Under the pieces are notes generated by a model, which worked only from the letters and a program-made list of their open reading frames with translations, was not told where the DNA came from and did not search any database. Below, piece after piece: positions 20,763 to 32,939 of a stretch of 64,000 nt of DNA. The translations under genes were made by a program, and so were the position numbers. Position 1 is the first letter of the stretch. Every line of letters begins with the position of its first letter. The DNA comes from Lentinula raphanica (lineage: Eukaryota; Basidiomycota; Agaricomycetes; Agaricales; Omphalotaceae), in contig JANVFP010000003.1 in assembly GCA_027919835.1 (NCBI GenBank), positions 1,984,001 through 2,048,000 on the forward strand, given 5' to 3'.

Positions 20763-22955
20763 ATGGCCACTCCACTCAATGCTATCATTCCTTCAGACCC
20801 GAGGGAGGAAGAGTTCACATTCCCAAAAAGAGATGGAAGCACGTTCAAAGCCAAGATGTGAGTACACCATTTGCTTTTCATCTGTTCTGTCATTCATGAT
20901 TGGGTGTAGTATGAGCATGCGCGTACCGCAGCTGATACTGTGAAACTTTTGTAAAAAGTACCGATGAGTTTTCGAGGAACGTTTGAAAAAACCTGCGATA
21001 ACTCGGAGGGGGCTCCGGAAATGGCTCCGGGGGGTGGTCATGCCTGTCACCACCTGTCACATGGGGCCTATATTTACTGATTTGGGTAATTAATAATTAT
21101 CCAGATATTAAATAAGCAGTACATTTTCAAAAAAACCCGAAAATTTATAAAAAATCTAAAAAAAACCTAAAAAAGCCAGATTAGGTCAGATCAGGGTATG
21201 TAAGCAAATGACCTCATATGATCAAAAATGATGGAGGGTGAATCTAGGTACTAAAAATAGCCCAAAAAATTACTAAAAATGCAAAAAAATATTTAAGGAT
21301 GGTAGAGAGCCTATTGCAGGTGCAGGCACATCAAAATTACCAAAAAAGGAAAAATTTGATCATGATGTCATCTTGTAGCAAAAAATCTGAAAAAAATCAT
21401 AAAAATAGTCAAAAAATTCAGGGGTGCCTCATTGGCCCTGAAAATGCAAAATAAAAAAAAAATACGTGACAAGTGTAAAAAGTTTTATCACTCCACATCA
21501 TATCAAATCCACTATACAGTCAGAATATATGATGTATATGCTATTTTTAGCACCTCTAGCACCCTCAATCACTCAGAATAGCTTATATCACTCAAGAATC
21601 ACACCAAACTGACAACATTGAGTAATTATGATGTACATGATATTTTTAGCACACCTAGTACCCTTGAACACTCAGAACAATTTTTATTACTCAATATGTT
21701 CAGTACACTGGGTACTTATCACACCTAACATACTAAAACTCAGAACAGTAGTGATATGTATTATGTCTAACACAGTTGACAATAAATACTCAAAACAGTG
21801 TCATCAGTCACTATACTTGACACACTTAACAGTCAAAAAGTCAGAACAATATTACTTGATATACATAACACACTTATAACAATGAGTTTTGGGCGCTTAT
21901 GGGCGCTTATTTGGTGTTTTTGAGTCGAAATTTATTAATAGCATACTCAATAATTTTTGTGTGGGCTCTATATTGTGTCAGGATGTTGTCTATATCATAT
22001 TCCTCTAGATACAATTCGGAGAACTCGAAATTACAACCTGTGTGGCTAGCTTTACTGTGATCTTGTGTTATATAATAGTGTTTTATGTAAATGCCAATGC
22101 ATATGTCCATGTAGTGCAGGTATATTGATGCTAGTTCATGAGGAAAGCACTCCTACAGTCTACTGGCAGTGTCTGTACATGATTCTGATTGCTACATCGG
22201 GAAAACGGTCCTGGGAAATTATTACGGAATTTCATAGAATTACAAGGAATAATTGATAACGCCGCAAATTCAAGAAAACATCATGAGATTTTGTAATGTG
22301 GATAGGACTCCCGGATAATAACGAGAAGTTTCTGATAATTTTCAGGAATTTCGAGGCATGAAATCTCTTCAATGTAAAGTTCTCAAGTATTAATGGGTAT
22401 TTTCATGAATACTCTCTGTGATCTAAGTACATAGTATTACTGTAACATATGTCCTGGAGAAACCTTAGAACAAGTATCCAATGCATGAGGAAGATGAGTA
22501 GCAGGCACAATTAATGATCACAGAGTTTTCCACAACAAATGTAGGCTGTGGGCAGCAATGAAGAATACTTATGATGAATGACACGGTACACCAGAACGGA
22601 AAGTCAATACATAGCGTGGTAATAAATTTCAACTTTCTCACGACAGCTGTACAGGTTCAAATTTTTGCGCGCTTTAACCTCTTCTTGTGCTTCAACTTGT
22701 TCTTCATCATCCACATGCGACACAATTTGTCTAAGTCTTCTCTTTTCTCATCTTTCTCAAACTCTTTGTTGGTGCAGCTCTAGGACACTGCATACTCTTA
22801 CTCAGCTTCTCCTTTTGAGACTTGTCTTTCTTTTTGCTCCTCCAAGTTCTCACCAACAATTTTTTCGAGCTGGTATGTGACTACGTCGCTCTTCAATATC
22901 CATCACATACATTTGTTTCTGATCCTAGTATCAATAATCAAAGACTCAAGATGAG

Positions 22956-24645
22956 TGTTATGAAGCATAACATGTACTCCTTAGACCCCACCAATTTCCT
23001 CAAATTATCCCTCAATATTCTTGGATTTTTCCTGATTTTTCTGGTATTTTTCCATATTTTCTTGGGCCTTAACAAGCTCTACAAGTCATTTCTCTCGTTG
23101 GCCGAGCCTATGCCGAGGTGGCGCTTATTCGGCGTCTCGGCATCTAAATGCAGAAGCGCCGTCATTTACTTTTTCTCACGACTTCTTCTCATCACTCCCT
23201 TCTCCTCGACCACTACTTCTTCTTCTCAACGCCATAGGAGCCTCGGGACCACGATCAGGACGACACAGGACGACAGAAGGACAGAAGGGATGACAAGGAG
23301 AGGGTTTAGAGGGTTGGAGGCCGCGGTGACGCGGCCTGCCAACTAGATCCTTCACCAGTGCGTAATCCGTTCGATAAACGGATTACATTCACACTAACGA
23401 GGTTCCTGCATCACGATAGGGACATCGTCGACTCGCGTCGATGATACTTGACGCGTATCATGTACCCCGGACCTCGATACCTGCAACAAGCCTCGGTCCC
23501 GCCCTGTTTGTCAAGATCCCGGTTCCGCTATGTCAATATCGTTGTCGGCCTCCCTTCCTTCCGTTTCTCCGTTCGTCATATCGTTTTCGTCATCCCTGGC
23601 TCGTGAACGCGTATACTGGCAACACCTGACGACTTCAACATCGGTCCCGCCTTGTTAACCTCGACTCAGCACCCTTATTTTCCATTCGGCACTTCTTTGG
23701 CTCGTTATCGTCATCGTCGGATCATCGCCACCTCGTTTGGTCATTGTAGATGATGAGGAACACTTCGGCATTCCTCCCTTGGTTGATGAACCTATCCCAA
23801 CCCCACTCTCGTCATCTCCGGCTCGTACACGCGTCCTTTAGCCCCGGTTTACCCCAGATACATCCCTATCAGCTGTACACGCGTATCTCCGGCATTCTCC
23901 TCATCAAATTGGTCTGACAATAATGTTTTATCATTCCGGAAATCCTTACGCGTATCCTCATCGCCGAACTTGCAGATTCCTCCGGTACCCTACGGTTACC
24001 TCCCCCATGTTTCGGTTGACTATCCTTCATTCGGTTTGGATCCCATACGCGTCTTGCAGGCCCTTCTTTTGGTTAGTACATGTTTTATTGCTCGACCCCA
24101 GATGAGTCAAAGCGAGTCAAGACGACTCCTCGTCTGGGGCCTCATGATCATTTGTTATTGCTTTTCTGTTACCCTTCTGACGCTTGTAAACGGCCGGATC
24201 GACGCGTACCTAAGTCGATCTGAGTCATTTCAAGTCGATTCGCATTGTCGGCACATAGCGACGATGCGTTAGCACGTCCCGGCACAGGGGCGTGTCATCA
24301 CGATTATCATCGTGGTGACGCGTCCCATAGCCGACATTCGTTTATATACTATTACCATATATATCATTACCTATCGAAATACTATATAAGCAGTATGTAT
24401 TTTGTACCCGATCCCCAGATCGGTTATTTTCTAAGGTTCTCAATGATATTTGGCTCTTTCCTCCCTCTCTAGTCTCTGGTTCTGGTGTATCTTTAGGTGT
24501 AACAACAACAACAACAATCCTTCAGTCCAGCCTTTCAGTGTAGATCTTCCCTGCCTAGCAGCTGTCTACGACATTTGTTTGGACGAACTGCTCATAGCCT
24601 CCGTCTGTGGTGCCGTCGAGGGTTAGAGCAACGAGCACCCTAACA
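22956..24645 (+). repeat. Solo LTR (gypsy-type), 1.69 kb
   Basis: Starts TGTTATGAAGCATAACATG, ends GAGCACCCTAACA, with a 5-bp duplication ATGAG on both sides (22951-22955 and 24646-24650). TGTTA..TAACA ends and 5-bp duplication are those of Ty3/gypsy LTRs. No internal domain follows, so this is a solo LTR left by recombination. It is long for a solo LTR. CpG-rich, unlike its surroundings. Confidence 0.75.
23451..24390 (+). promoter_or_regulatory. Cluster of eight ACGCGT boxes followed by TATA box
   Basis: ACGCGT occurs at 23451, 23607, 23829, 23879, 23948, 24047, 24202 and 24318, all inside the LTR. A TATATAAG box follows at 24383. ACGCGT is the MluI cell-cycle box bound by the fungal MBF factor at G1/S. 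The layout (boxes upstream, TATA, then about 255 bp to the LTR end) is that of an LTR U3 promoter. Binding is inferred. Confidence 0.6.
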
Positions 24646-27600
24646 ATGAGAAAAATCAGAATCTGCGCTGCAATGGCTTCCGGGCATTCAGCTGGTGAGT
24701 CTATGAATTGCTTCGACAGCGGGCTTGGTCTGATAATTTTCTTAGTTACTATAAATTGTCATTTGTCCTATCTCTAAACCTCTCGAGTCTCAGCTCAGTC
24801 ATAACCACCCTCTCTTCACCTTCCCAACCGATGCTGTCTCATAGTTCCTGTCACCTGGTATGTTACTCTTCTCACAACTCAAGTCAGTCATTAACTGAAA
24901 ATTTTCAGCTTCCTCACATCCAGAAACTAGATATAGTCCTACTCTTGCCTTGTTCCCTCCATTCACTACACTTCTTCTGTACACTTCTTCTGTACACGCT
25001 GCCCTTGACTGCTGGCTGTGGCTGTTGGTTGTATCACTGTGGACCTGTATACTTAGCAGTACTCTAAATACTATGTTGATATTTCTGTATATTGTATCTA
25101 CTGTGATTTCAATGGATATCATTCCCTATAATGGTTGAAAACTTCTGAAAAGTTTTGAAAATTTATGAAAATTTTGAATAATTTGATATAAATATTCACC
25201 AATCTATCACAAAATATCAGATAATAATGATTAATATCCCTGAATATTCCTGAATTTAAAAGGGGAACCGGGCAATATCAGATAACTTCAGATAATGTTT
25301 GAAATCACATAATATTCATTAATTTTTGTGAATTTAACAATATTTTGACAAACTTTTGAAAATTTTCTGAAAATTTTTTGGGGACCAGTTTCCTGATGTA
25401 TCATAAAGGCTGGACACTGTGATACACATGTACATGTTTCATGTACACCATAGACATCTACACTTACATGTAACAATAGATGTCATATTCAATGACCCCC
25501 ATTACAGATCTTGAGGAATATGATATAGACAACATCCTGACACAATATAGAGCCCACACAAAAATTATTGAGTGTGCTATTAATGAATTTCGACTCAAAA
25601 ACACCAAATAAGTGCCCAAAACTTGTTGTTATAAGTGTGTTATAGTATAACAATGAGTGTGTTATGTATATCATAATATTGTTCCGACTTTTTGACTGTT
25701 AAATGTGTTAAGTATAGTAACTGATAACACTGTTTTGAGTATTTATTGTCAACTGTGTTAGACATAATACATATCACCACTGTTCTGAGTTTTAGTATGT
25801 TAGTAGGTGTGATAAGTACCAAGTGTACTGAACATATTGAGTAATAAAAATTGTTCTGAGTGTTCAAGGGTACTAGGTGTGCTAAAAATATCATGTACAT
25901 CATAATTACTTAATGTTGTCAGTTTGGTGTGATTTTTGAGTGATATAAGCTGTTCTGAGTGATTGAGGGTGCTAGAGGTGCTAAAAATAGCATATACATT
26001 ATATATTCTAACTGTATAGTGAATCTGGTATGATTTGGAGTGATAAAATTTTTTACACTTGTCGCGTATTTTTTTTTTATTTTGCATTTTCAGGGCCAAT
26101 GAGGCACCCCTGAATTTTTTGACTATTTTTATGATTTTTTTCAGATTTTTTGCTACAAGATGACATCATGATCAAATTTTTCCTTTTTGGTAATTTTGAT
26201 GTGCCTGCACCTGCAATAGGCTCTCTACCATCCCTAAATATTTTTAGCATTTTGAGTGATTTTTTTGGCTATTTTTAGTACCTAGATTCACCCTACATCA
26301 TTTTTGATCATATGAGGTCATTTGCTTACATACCCTGATCTGACCTGATCTGGCTTTTTTAGGTTTTTTTTAGATTTTTAATGAATTTTCGGGTTTTTTT
26401 GAAAATGTACTGCTTATTTAATATCTGGATAATTATTAATTACCCAAATCAGTAAATATAGGCCCCATGTGACAGGTGGTAACAGGCATGACCACCCCCC
26501 GGAGCCATTTCCGGAGCCCCCTCCGGGTTATCGCAGGTTTTTTCAAACGTTCCTCGAAAACTCATCGGTACTTTTTACAAAAGCTTCACAGTATCCTGTG
26601 CGTACCGGAACTGAAATCTCTCTGTGGAGAGGTTGGCCAACCTCGTGGTGGATCCAAGACCGTCTTGCTGGAGCAATTGAAGGCTTTCAGTGGTGATACA
26701 GAGAAATGGAAATTGTGAGTAGTGACCTACTCTCATTCAGTAATCGATTGATTGAAATGCTCGAGCAATATAGGCTACAGCCAGGAGCAAGGCGTTTGCA
26801 CAAGGGAAGCCGGACAAATGAAAACGAATCAGCGGATATCGAGAAGAAACCCCTTAGGAAGCCAAGCGCGTACACGCAGCGTCGAAATGCAGTATTTGGT
26901 GATGCTCAAGCGGGTGGCCCTGTACAACGGTTGAAGGATACATGGACTGATCAGGAGAAAGCTGAGATGCTCGCTTGGGTATGTGTCCTAAGCATTTTCC
27001 TCCACACAGCCTAATGATATTTGCCTGTCTCTTATGCTAGGCTGCTGAAATGTCGAATGAATTCAAGGACTTCCAGACGCCGCGAGATGCCAACACTAGC
27101 GAACCCTTGTTTCCCACACCGGTATGTCCTGCTATACCTCAACGTCCATGACATAGCTAATTCCCTTGCTCAACAGGCTGTACGTGAGCGGAAGATTGAA
27201 TCACAGCTTAATACCATCTTGGACCTCATTCAACATGGCACTGCTGTGCCAACTCTGGTTACTGAGCCTGTCGCTCATGCACTCCCTCCAGCATCACCAT
27301 CTATGCCCCTCAATCAGATAGCCACCTCCACTGCTGTTGATGCAGTGACTCTTCGTCGCCGACTATTTGCATCGTCCTCTACATCGTCGCTTCCTGATCC
27401 AGTCACTTCTACTCAACCTGGCCTCAATAACTGGCAGCCGTCGCTCTCGGCTCCATCTACATTCATTTCATCTGTCCCACCTACCTCTATCTTGCCTTCC
27501 TGCCCAGAAGTAATCAATGCTACTGTCCAACTGCCGCCAGTTCACTCAAAAGCTTTTCATGCATTGCGACGGCTTGTCCTTGCTAATGGCACTGTTATCA

Positions 27601-28202
27601 CATTCTCACCCTCTACCGTCCCCGATCCTCCTCTTGTTTTGTTTGCGGGCGACATCGAAAAGCTTGTCCGCATGTGGGATGACGCCGCTCCAGACTACAG
27701 GGTATCAGAATGTGCACTGAAGGTTGAGGGGCATGGGGTCCCGCTTCGGCTCTGGGAGGAGGTGATAAGCATTGGAAGGGCACAAAGGGCAAGTGGGGAA
27801 AATGGAAGGTATGATATTTATAACTGTACATCGTCGGCCAAGCTCATACATTTCGTATAGTTTGTTGTCGAAGCTTTCAATCGACTTGGCAAGGATGCAT
27901 TTTGGGCCAAGTATCGCAACGTTGAGAATGACAAACCAATGAGCTATATGGCAATTGTTGAAGAGCTTTGGAATGAGCGTAAAGTAAACAACGCACTGAT
28001 TACTGCTCAAGTCCGTGATGAGCTCAGTGAGAATTTCAAGGATAAGTTCACTTACCGTAGTCAGCAGTTGGTCAGGCCATCTGCGATTGCGAAACGAAGC
28101 CAAATGTTGAACGTAGCCCAGAACTAATATAGTATAACTCGATTGATAGATTTTCTTGCACTGTATATAACATTGATAGAAGAATTGCTACTTATTCTCC
28201 TG

Positions 28203-30544
28203 CTAAGCACAATCACAAGTACGACCACAAGCAAAACATTTGCTTTCAGGTGTTCTCTCCATATTGAAAAAATCTTCGCGCTTGGTCCGCGGGTCATCAT
28301 TCCATGAGATGAGATATTTCACAATAGTCAGATGTGAAAAGTCAGTAGATCATCCTCCTCATTCACAGATTCTTTGCAGAGACCACCGAAGATCACAATG
28401 TAACCACTGGCAACCTCCTCGGTGAAATGAATGGGTTCCATATGGATCTGCATTCACGCCAATGTCAATGAGATTTTGGCGGAAACCTGCAAGAAATGCT
28501 TCGGAACTCTGCAACAAGTACATCACTGTTAGTACTATCAACTCTGAAATATTGAATCATACCAGTTGTGCACTGGGGTCAGCCGAAATACGGTCTCCAG
28601 ATCCCATTCTTCGGAAAATAAATCCTTCTGTGATTTGGGTGAGATTGATCCAATCTGAGTATGCTCTTATAGGGCATAGGTGTTTGAGTGAAGAGGGGAG
28701 TGCGTATAGGTAAAATGGTTGCACTTCTGCATGGAGTCATCAGCATGCCACCTTCAACTCAGTCAAACAGTGAACTCAACTTACTCCCAAATTGATTGGT
28801 TTTTTGGAATGGTAAAGTGATCTTGAGGCACTTTTTATTGCCTGGCACAAGTTGTATTTCATGGGCTTGGATTTTGAGTACTTCATTAACACGAAGCAAG
28901 CAGGTAAAGGCAAGTGTATATGCTAGGTGAAGTTCCCGACGAAATCGTGGCCCACCCCAATATTTGATTTTGTCTTTGTTTTGTTTCGAAGGTTCAAAGG
29001 GTTGGATATTCCAGTTCTCAGGTCTGCGGTTGAAGTCATACATTCGTCCAATATACTCCTGAAATTGATATCAATCATTATTGAGCAAAGAGTATCATGA
29101 TAAATACCAGTGTAATAGCCCGTGCACTTGTAGCAGCTTCTTCAGCTTGTACCTGTTAATGAAGTATTAGCACTGGGTGTTATAGGGGAATTGACCTTGA
29201 ATTTTTACCTTGCGCCTACGCAAGCTTACCATATAGCTTGAGACCAAGGAGGAGACAGATGGGTTTCCTCTCATCAAGCCCGTAATCTCACTGCATTCCC
29301 AGGTAGCCATACCTAATCCTGCAATGCAATTGAAACCATATGTGAAGGCAGCACGAATTTTCTGTGCATGAGTATAACTGTTCCGAATTTCTGAGGGATC
29401 TCTTGTAGAACCATCAAGATTGATAGAATCACAACTGAATGCAGCCAGGTAAGTTCCAGTTATTTCCAGAGATAACAGCATACTCACGCATCCATGATTA
29501 CAGCAACAATCATCTCTGCTGAATCCTCATGTGGCGGAGAAATAAACAGTTGCCCTTTTGTAATGAGATCTTGTTTGACCAAAAAATCTTCAGATTTATT
29601 CATGATCCTGTTGTGAGTTAGGCATGGTAACACTATACAAACAAAGGGCTTGCCGTCTATAATCTGCAGCAGTATCTTGACTAACTCCTTTTGATGCCTC
29701 ATTCAGAACTTCACGCAAACCAGTAGCATCCATTGTGGAGTTTGAGTTGGATTGACCAGTTTGATCTTCATCATCAAGTTCCTTGAGACCAAGATCAGGA
29801 GGATCATCAAGGACATCCATTTCCTCATCTTCAGCTGCCGAAGGACCAGGAATATATGAAGCCTCTTTTTCTGCATCCATGTCATCAGCTGCCTGTTCTG
29901 CAAACGAATATGGCTCATCACCAAAGGCCTCAATAACATTCTTGAGGCCTATCAAGTTGCTGAGTGGACTCATCATCATGGAGAGGTAGAAACCTAATGC
30001 TTTTTAAAGACACTCACTTACATCTGAAAAGGGGCTAAAGCGCTCTCATACCATCAATATCACTCCAAAAGACAGGGATTATTATGCATTGAGTTGTTAT
30101 ATACATATGTAATCATTCAATCATGATCCTTAGGAAAGTGTGTGCTGAATTGACTGTGCAAAAATATACAATATCAAAGACACCGCGTACTACTACTAGA
30201 ATCAACGTCTGCGCCATTCTTGAAAACAATCAACGCGTCATTTTGAGTGTCTTCTACAGCAGCCTCAACATTTTCTACAGCCAAAGGTTCGTTACACGCG
30301 TCAATTTCGTGGTCACTCAAAAAACATTGTTTGAGACAGGAGTTGGAGGAGAGGTGGGTAAAGGAGCTTGAGAGTCATTGTTTATGGGCTTTTTGTCGCT
30401 GTTGGAAGATATTGTAGGAGCCTGGTCACTGTTTTTGGTGGAGGGTGTTGAGAGAGTGCACAGGTTAGCTTTGGTTATAAGTTATAGCAAAAGCACCAAG
30501 GCATACCTTTCCCTTGATGAGGTCTGCATTCTGGGAGTAGTCAT
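28203..30544 (-). CDS. Crypton-type tyrosine recombinase
   Basis: Multi-exon minus-strand gene. The likely start is the ATG at 30544 (MTTPRMQTSS), followed by an acidic low-complexity N-terminus (exon around 30200-30440, DALIVFKNGADVDSSSS) and the exon from 29979 down. Catalytic parts: Arg in FTCLLRVNEVLKIQ (~28900), His-x-x-Arg in THSFHRGGCQ (~28400), Trp in CEWGGWST and Tyr in TIVKYLISWNDDP. The C-terminal tail CFACGRTCDC is a possible zinc site, with the stop at 28203-28205. Introns are short, and exon joints near 29050-29160, 29430-29490 and 29590-29690 are approximate. No disabling change was found, but I could not verify every splice. Confidence 0.72.
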
Positions 30545-31546
30545 CGTAAAATTGTTCAATAGCCGCGAGTTCGTGAGAACTACAGCTGGCTCTGCCCAAA
30601 ACCGCGAGTTCTTTCTAGAACTGCAGCAAAGCTATGGGGTAGCGCGGCACGTAATGAGAAGGAACGGTGTTATCCACAACACTTTGTTATGTGGTGGTAA
30701 ATAAGCTCTGCATTGTGGTCAATAATTTTGAATAGAAAATACAACTAAGCACGCACCTTTTGGATTTATGTCCTCGCAAGCTGTGACGCTGTCCATAAGT
30801 TCTGTCCTATCTTCAATGTGGTCCCGCTGTGATTGCAATAGCTGCTGCCATTGTTGTAATTGCTGTTAGCTGTAATTGTTGTCAGCCACCATCATTGCTG
30901 CCCTCACCGAGTGAGAAGAAATGAAATGAAACCTATGGAAGGCTAGCTGGGGTGAATCACAGCCAACAGAGCCTTGCCTAGATGAGGGGCTGGGTGTCTG
31001 TTGGCTACAAACACACAGAGCTGAGGAGAACGTGGCTTACAGGACAAAGATGAAACAAATGGTAGGAGATTAAGAGACGGTGTGAAAGCAAATGAAGGGC
31101 GTTAAACGCTAACATTACGTTAAGCGCTCATGTTTACAAACACCGGGCACCACTGTTTTCGGCCAGAACGTCTTGTACATATGCACTGGAGCGTCTTTTT
31201 GAACCTGTTGGAAGGGTTTACAAGAATTTTGAGAGTGGGCAGAAAGGAATGAAAGATGTTCTGGTCAGGGAAAGCGACGTTACACAGTTGAACTGTGATT
31301 CTGAACACGTATGTTCATCAATTACATACAAGTAACGACGTATGTACATACATGATACCTTACAGCATACATGTCACACCTCATGAGAGCTTGTAGGTAT
31401 ATATAGCATGTTCATTCTGCTGCTGATCCTTGATTTCTCTTCATCCAATATCTCTCTCAACCAGCATTTCTCAGCGTGCTTTGGCCTGAGACCACATTCC
31501 TTGCACTCAAATTTCTCAACCTGAACCATCTAGCCCATCCACATAC
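30545..31546. other. Non-coding stretch upstream of Crypton recombinase
   Basis: No gene recognised. Probably holds the recombinase promoter. 31395-31402 has a TATATATA box facing the small exon that follows. Confidence 0.35.
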
Positions 31547-31650
31547 ATGGCACCAGTTTCTCCGTCAATCGACACATCTGCTGGATCATTACTACTGAAT
31601 GTCATAAGAGGAAGTATGCGAGCATTCGAAATAAGTGCCAGTTTTGTCAG
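31547..31650 (+). CDS. Possible orphan first exon, identity unknown
   Basis: A TATA-like box at ~31396, a pyrimidine-rich leader, then ATG and 35 open codons (MAPVSPSIDTSAGSLLLNVI..) ending at a consensus donor gtaagc at 31651. No continuing exon is recognisable downstream, where GC-rich repeats and a TIR element lie. It may be the broken 5' end of a transposon or host gene. Confidence 0.25.
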
Positions 31651-31704
31651 GTAAGCTCAGAGTTTTACTACTGCTCTACTATCCTGGATGAGATAGTACA
31701 TGTG

Positions 31705-31826
31705 GTTTGAGGTCGCGTATTGTGCAGAGCGCGCGCGAGGATGCCTGATGGGCAAGGGATTTGATGCTCAGGGATTGCGTATCGTGCAGCGCGCGCGCGA
31801 TGCCTAACGGGCAAGGTATTTGACGC
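31705..31826. repeat. Two tandem units of about 60 bp with GC alternation
   Basis: Units share GCGTATYGTGCAG, then GCGCGCGCGA, GATGCCT and GGGCAAGG. The alternating CG runs could adopt Z-DNA. No coding match. Confidence 0.5.
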
Positions 31827-32222
31827 TCCGAGGAGCCCGAATGAAAGGCAGAGGATTTACGGTAGCTCACACAGCCCGTCACCGTCATCAATCCAGTCAC
31901 AGATGGTCACTGTGACTGGCTTTGTCTCTTTGTCATTCATAAACATTACTTCCAAGATAAGTTATTCCCAGCCAGTTTCGGAGTGATAAGTAGGCCAGAT
32001 AATCTGATTAAGGAGCTGCCCATAGACAAAAGAGGCACACATGACAAATATGAACAAACAAATTCAATGTGCTCCCTGATGCGCTCTAGAGATGTGCAAA
32101 ACAGCAGAAAGCTCATGTCACATCATGGCAAGACCAAGCACAGGGCTTTGCTATGTTGGTGTGCAAAAAAGAAAGTGGAAGTCAGCATTAGAACAGTCTC
32201 AAAAGGCACCTGTAGCTGTAGG

Positions 32223-32776
32223 TTTTATGCATAATGAGTGGGCAACTGCCTGAGCCCTGTTTTGCATTACTAAGGGGCAGTTGCCCACTCAGCCAATAAA
32301 TGAATATTTAAACTGGGATTAAGCACTGAATCAGGCCCCTCCTGTTGGGGTTAGCTATGCTAACCCCAACATTAGGGAGGGGTCTGATTCAGTGCCAAAC
32401 ATAGGCCAATAAGGGTTAGGGGGTTAGGGGTTGGGTTGGGTTAGGGTTAGGGGTTTGGTTAGGGGTTAGGGTGGTTAGGGGTTGGGTTAGGGGTTAGGGG
32501 TTGAGGATATATTGATAGACCTTAAAAAAAAGACCCCCTATAGGGGGTGTCAGTTTTTTCCAAAAATGGATATTTCAAAAGATACAATTAATTCTTTTTT
32601 TCAAAAATATTGAAAAATGTTTTTGCCTATATGTTATGCATAACATGTTGCCCAAGTTGTTATGCATTACATCCACTGCTATAGTGAGATATAGTGAGGC
32701 TTATTGAGGGGTAGGCAACTGCCCCTTAGTAATGCAAAACAGGCCTCAGGCAGTTGCCCACTTGTTATGCATAAAA
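32223..32776. mobile_element. TIR element carrying telomere-like repeats
   Basis: Inverted ends of about 75 bp: TTTTATGCATAA, GTGGGCAACTGCCTGAG and GCATTACTAAGGGGCAGTTG on the left, the inverse on the right. The inverse similarity may extend another 25 bp outward. No clear target duplication. The interior has a perfect hairpin around 32355 (TTGGGGTTAGC-TATGCTAACCCCAA) and the telomere-like tract. No ORF. Confidence 0.6.
32406..32514 (+). repeat. Interstitial telomere-like TTAGGG tract
   Basis: About 100 bp of degenerate TTAGGG/TTAGGGG/TTGGG units, G-rich on the plus strand. TTAGGG is the usual telomere repeat of filamentous fungi. It lies inside the TIR element rather than at a chromosome end. 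Confidence 0.8.
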
Positions 32777-32939
32777 GTTACAGCCTCAGCTGCAAAAGGC
32801 CATACATGCAGCCTAAGCGCAGTGAGGATCTGTATCCAGCTGAGGCTGTAAGATCTATGCAAAGTAGCCCGACAAGTTTCGGGCACAGTTTCGCGAAGTA
32901 CACTGATACTCTCTCAAAGGGTTAAATTTTGGCTCTGGG

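Larger units (their letters stand above)
22195..25398. mobile_element. CATCAG-family element E4, 3.2 kb with nested LTR
   Basis: Starts CATCGGGAAAACGGTCC, ends GGACCAGTTTCCTGATG, flanked by TA (22193-22194 and 25399-25400). The related repeat near 46020-46045 shows the uninterrupted sequence. It belongs to the group by its ends but diverges inside. Apart from the LTR at 22956-24645 I recognise nothing coding. Confidence 0.65.
20929..26599. mobile_element. Long palindromic non-coding element (R0 copy 1), 8-bp TSD
   Basis: Starts CAGCTGATACTGTGAA, ends TTCACAGTATCCTGT, and is flanked by GCGTACCG (20921-20928 and 26600-26607). The duplication falls inside a coding exon whose frame continues on both sides. 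The arms are inverse copies over more than 1 kb (about 20929-22190 and 25400-26599). CAG ends and an 8-bp duplication suggest a hAT relative. The arms contain repeats of about 60 bp built on ACACACTTAACA/AACAGTGTT words and no gene. Confidence 0.75.
20763..28127 (+). pseudogene. Crypton accessory gene (SAP-like), split by a 5.7-kb insertion
   Basis: Exon 1 is 20763-20857 and the intron 20858-20909 (gt..ag). Exon 2 starts at 20910 and is cut at 20928 by the palindrome 20929-26599. The same frame resumes at 26608 after an 8-bp duplication, giving a SAP-like motif (ELKSLCGEVGQPRGGSK). Downstream exons read KGSRTNENESADIEKK, DTWTDQEKAEMLAW and a long Ser/Pro/Thr-rich middle (to ~27800). A helical C-terminal domain (AFNRLGKDAFWAKYRN..RDELSENFKDK) stops at 28127. 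SAP motifs bind AT-rich DNA, so a partner role for the recombinase that converges from 28203 is plausible but inferred. Not functional while the insertion stays. Confidence 0.6.
20763..30544. mobile_element. Crypton-like two-gene unit (ends not defined)
   Basis: A plus-strand SAP-like gene and a minus-strand tyrosine recombinase converge, stops 75 bp apart (28127 and 28203). Cryptons are DNA transposons with a tyrosine recombinase and no inverted repeats, so ends cannot be read directly. The coordinates given are simply the outer start codons. Without the 5.7-kb insert the unit is about 4.1 kb. Confidence 0.55.

Noticed and set aside
21907..22110. Small ORF with ELYLEEYDIDNILTQY-like sequence recurring at 45751-45963 and 46233-46418
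   Set aside because: It recurs only because the repeat recurs; differences between copies change amino acids freely and no start context or family is seen.
22822..24272. ORFs of 100-174 codons in the 22.8-24.3 kb region as host genes
   Set aside because: Most fall inside the solo LTR bounded by ATGAG duplications; composition is non-coding and no motif is seen.
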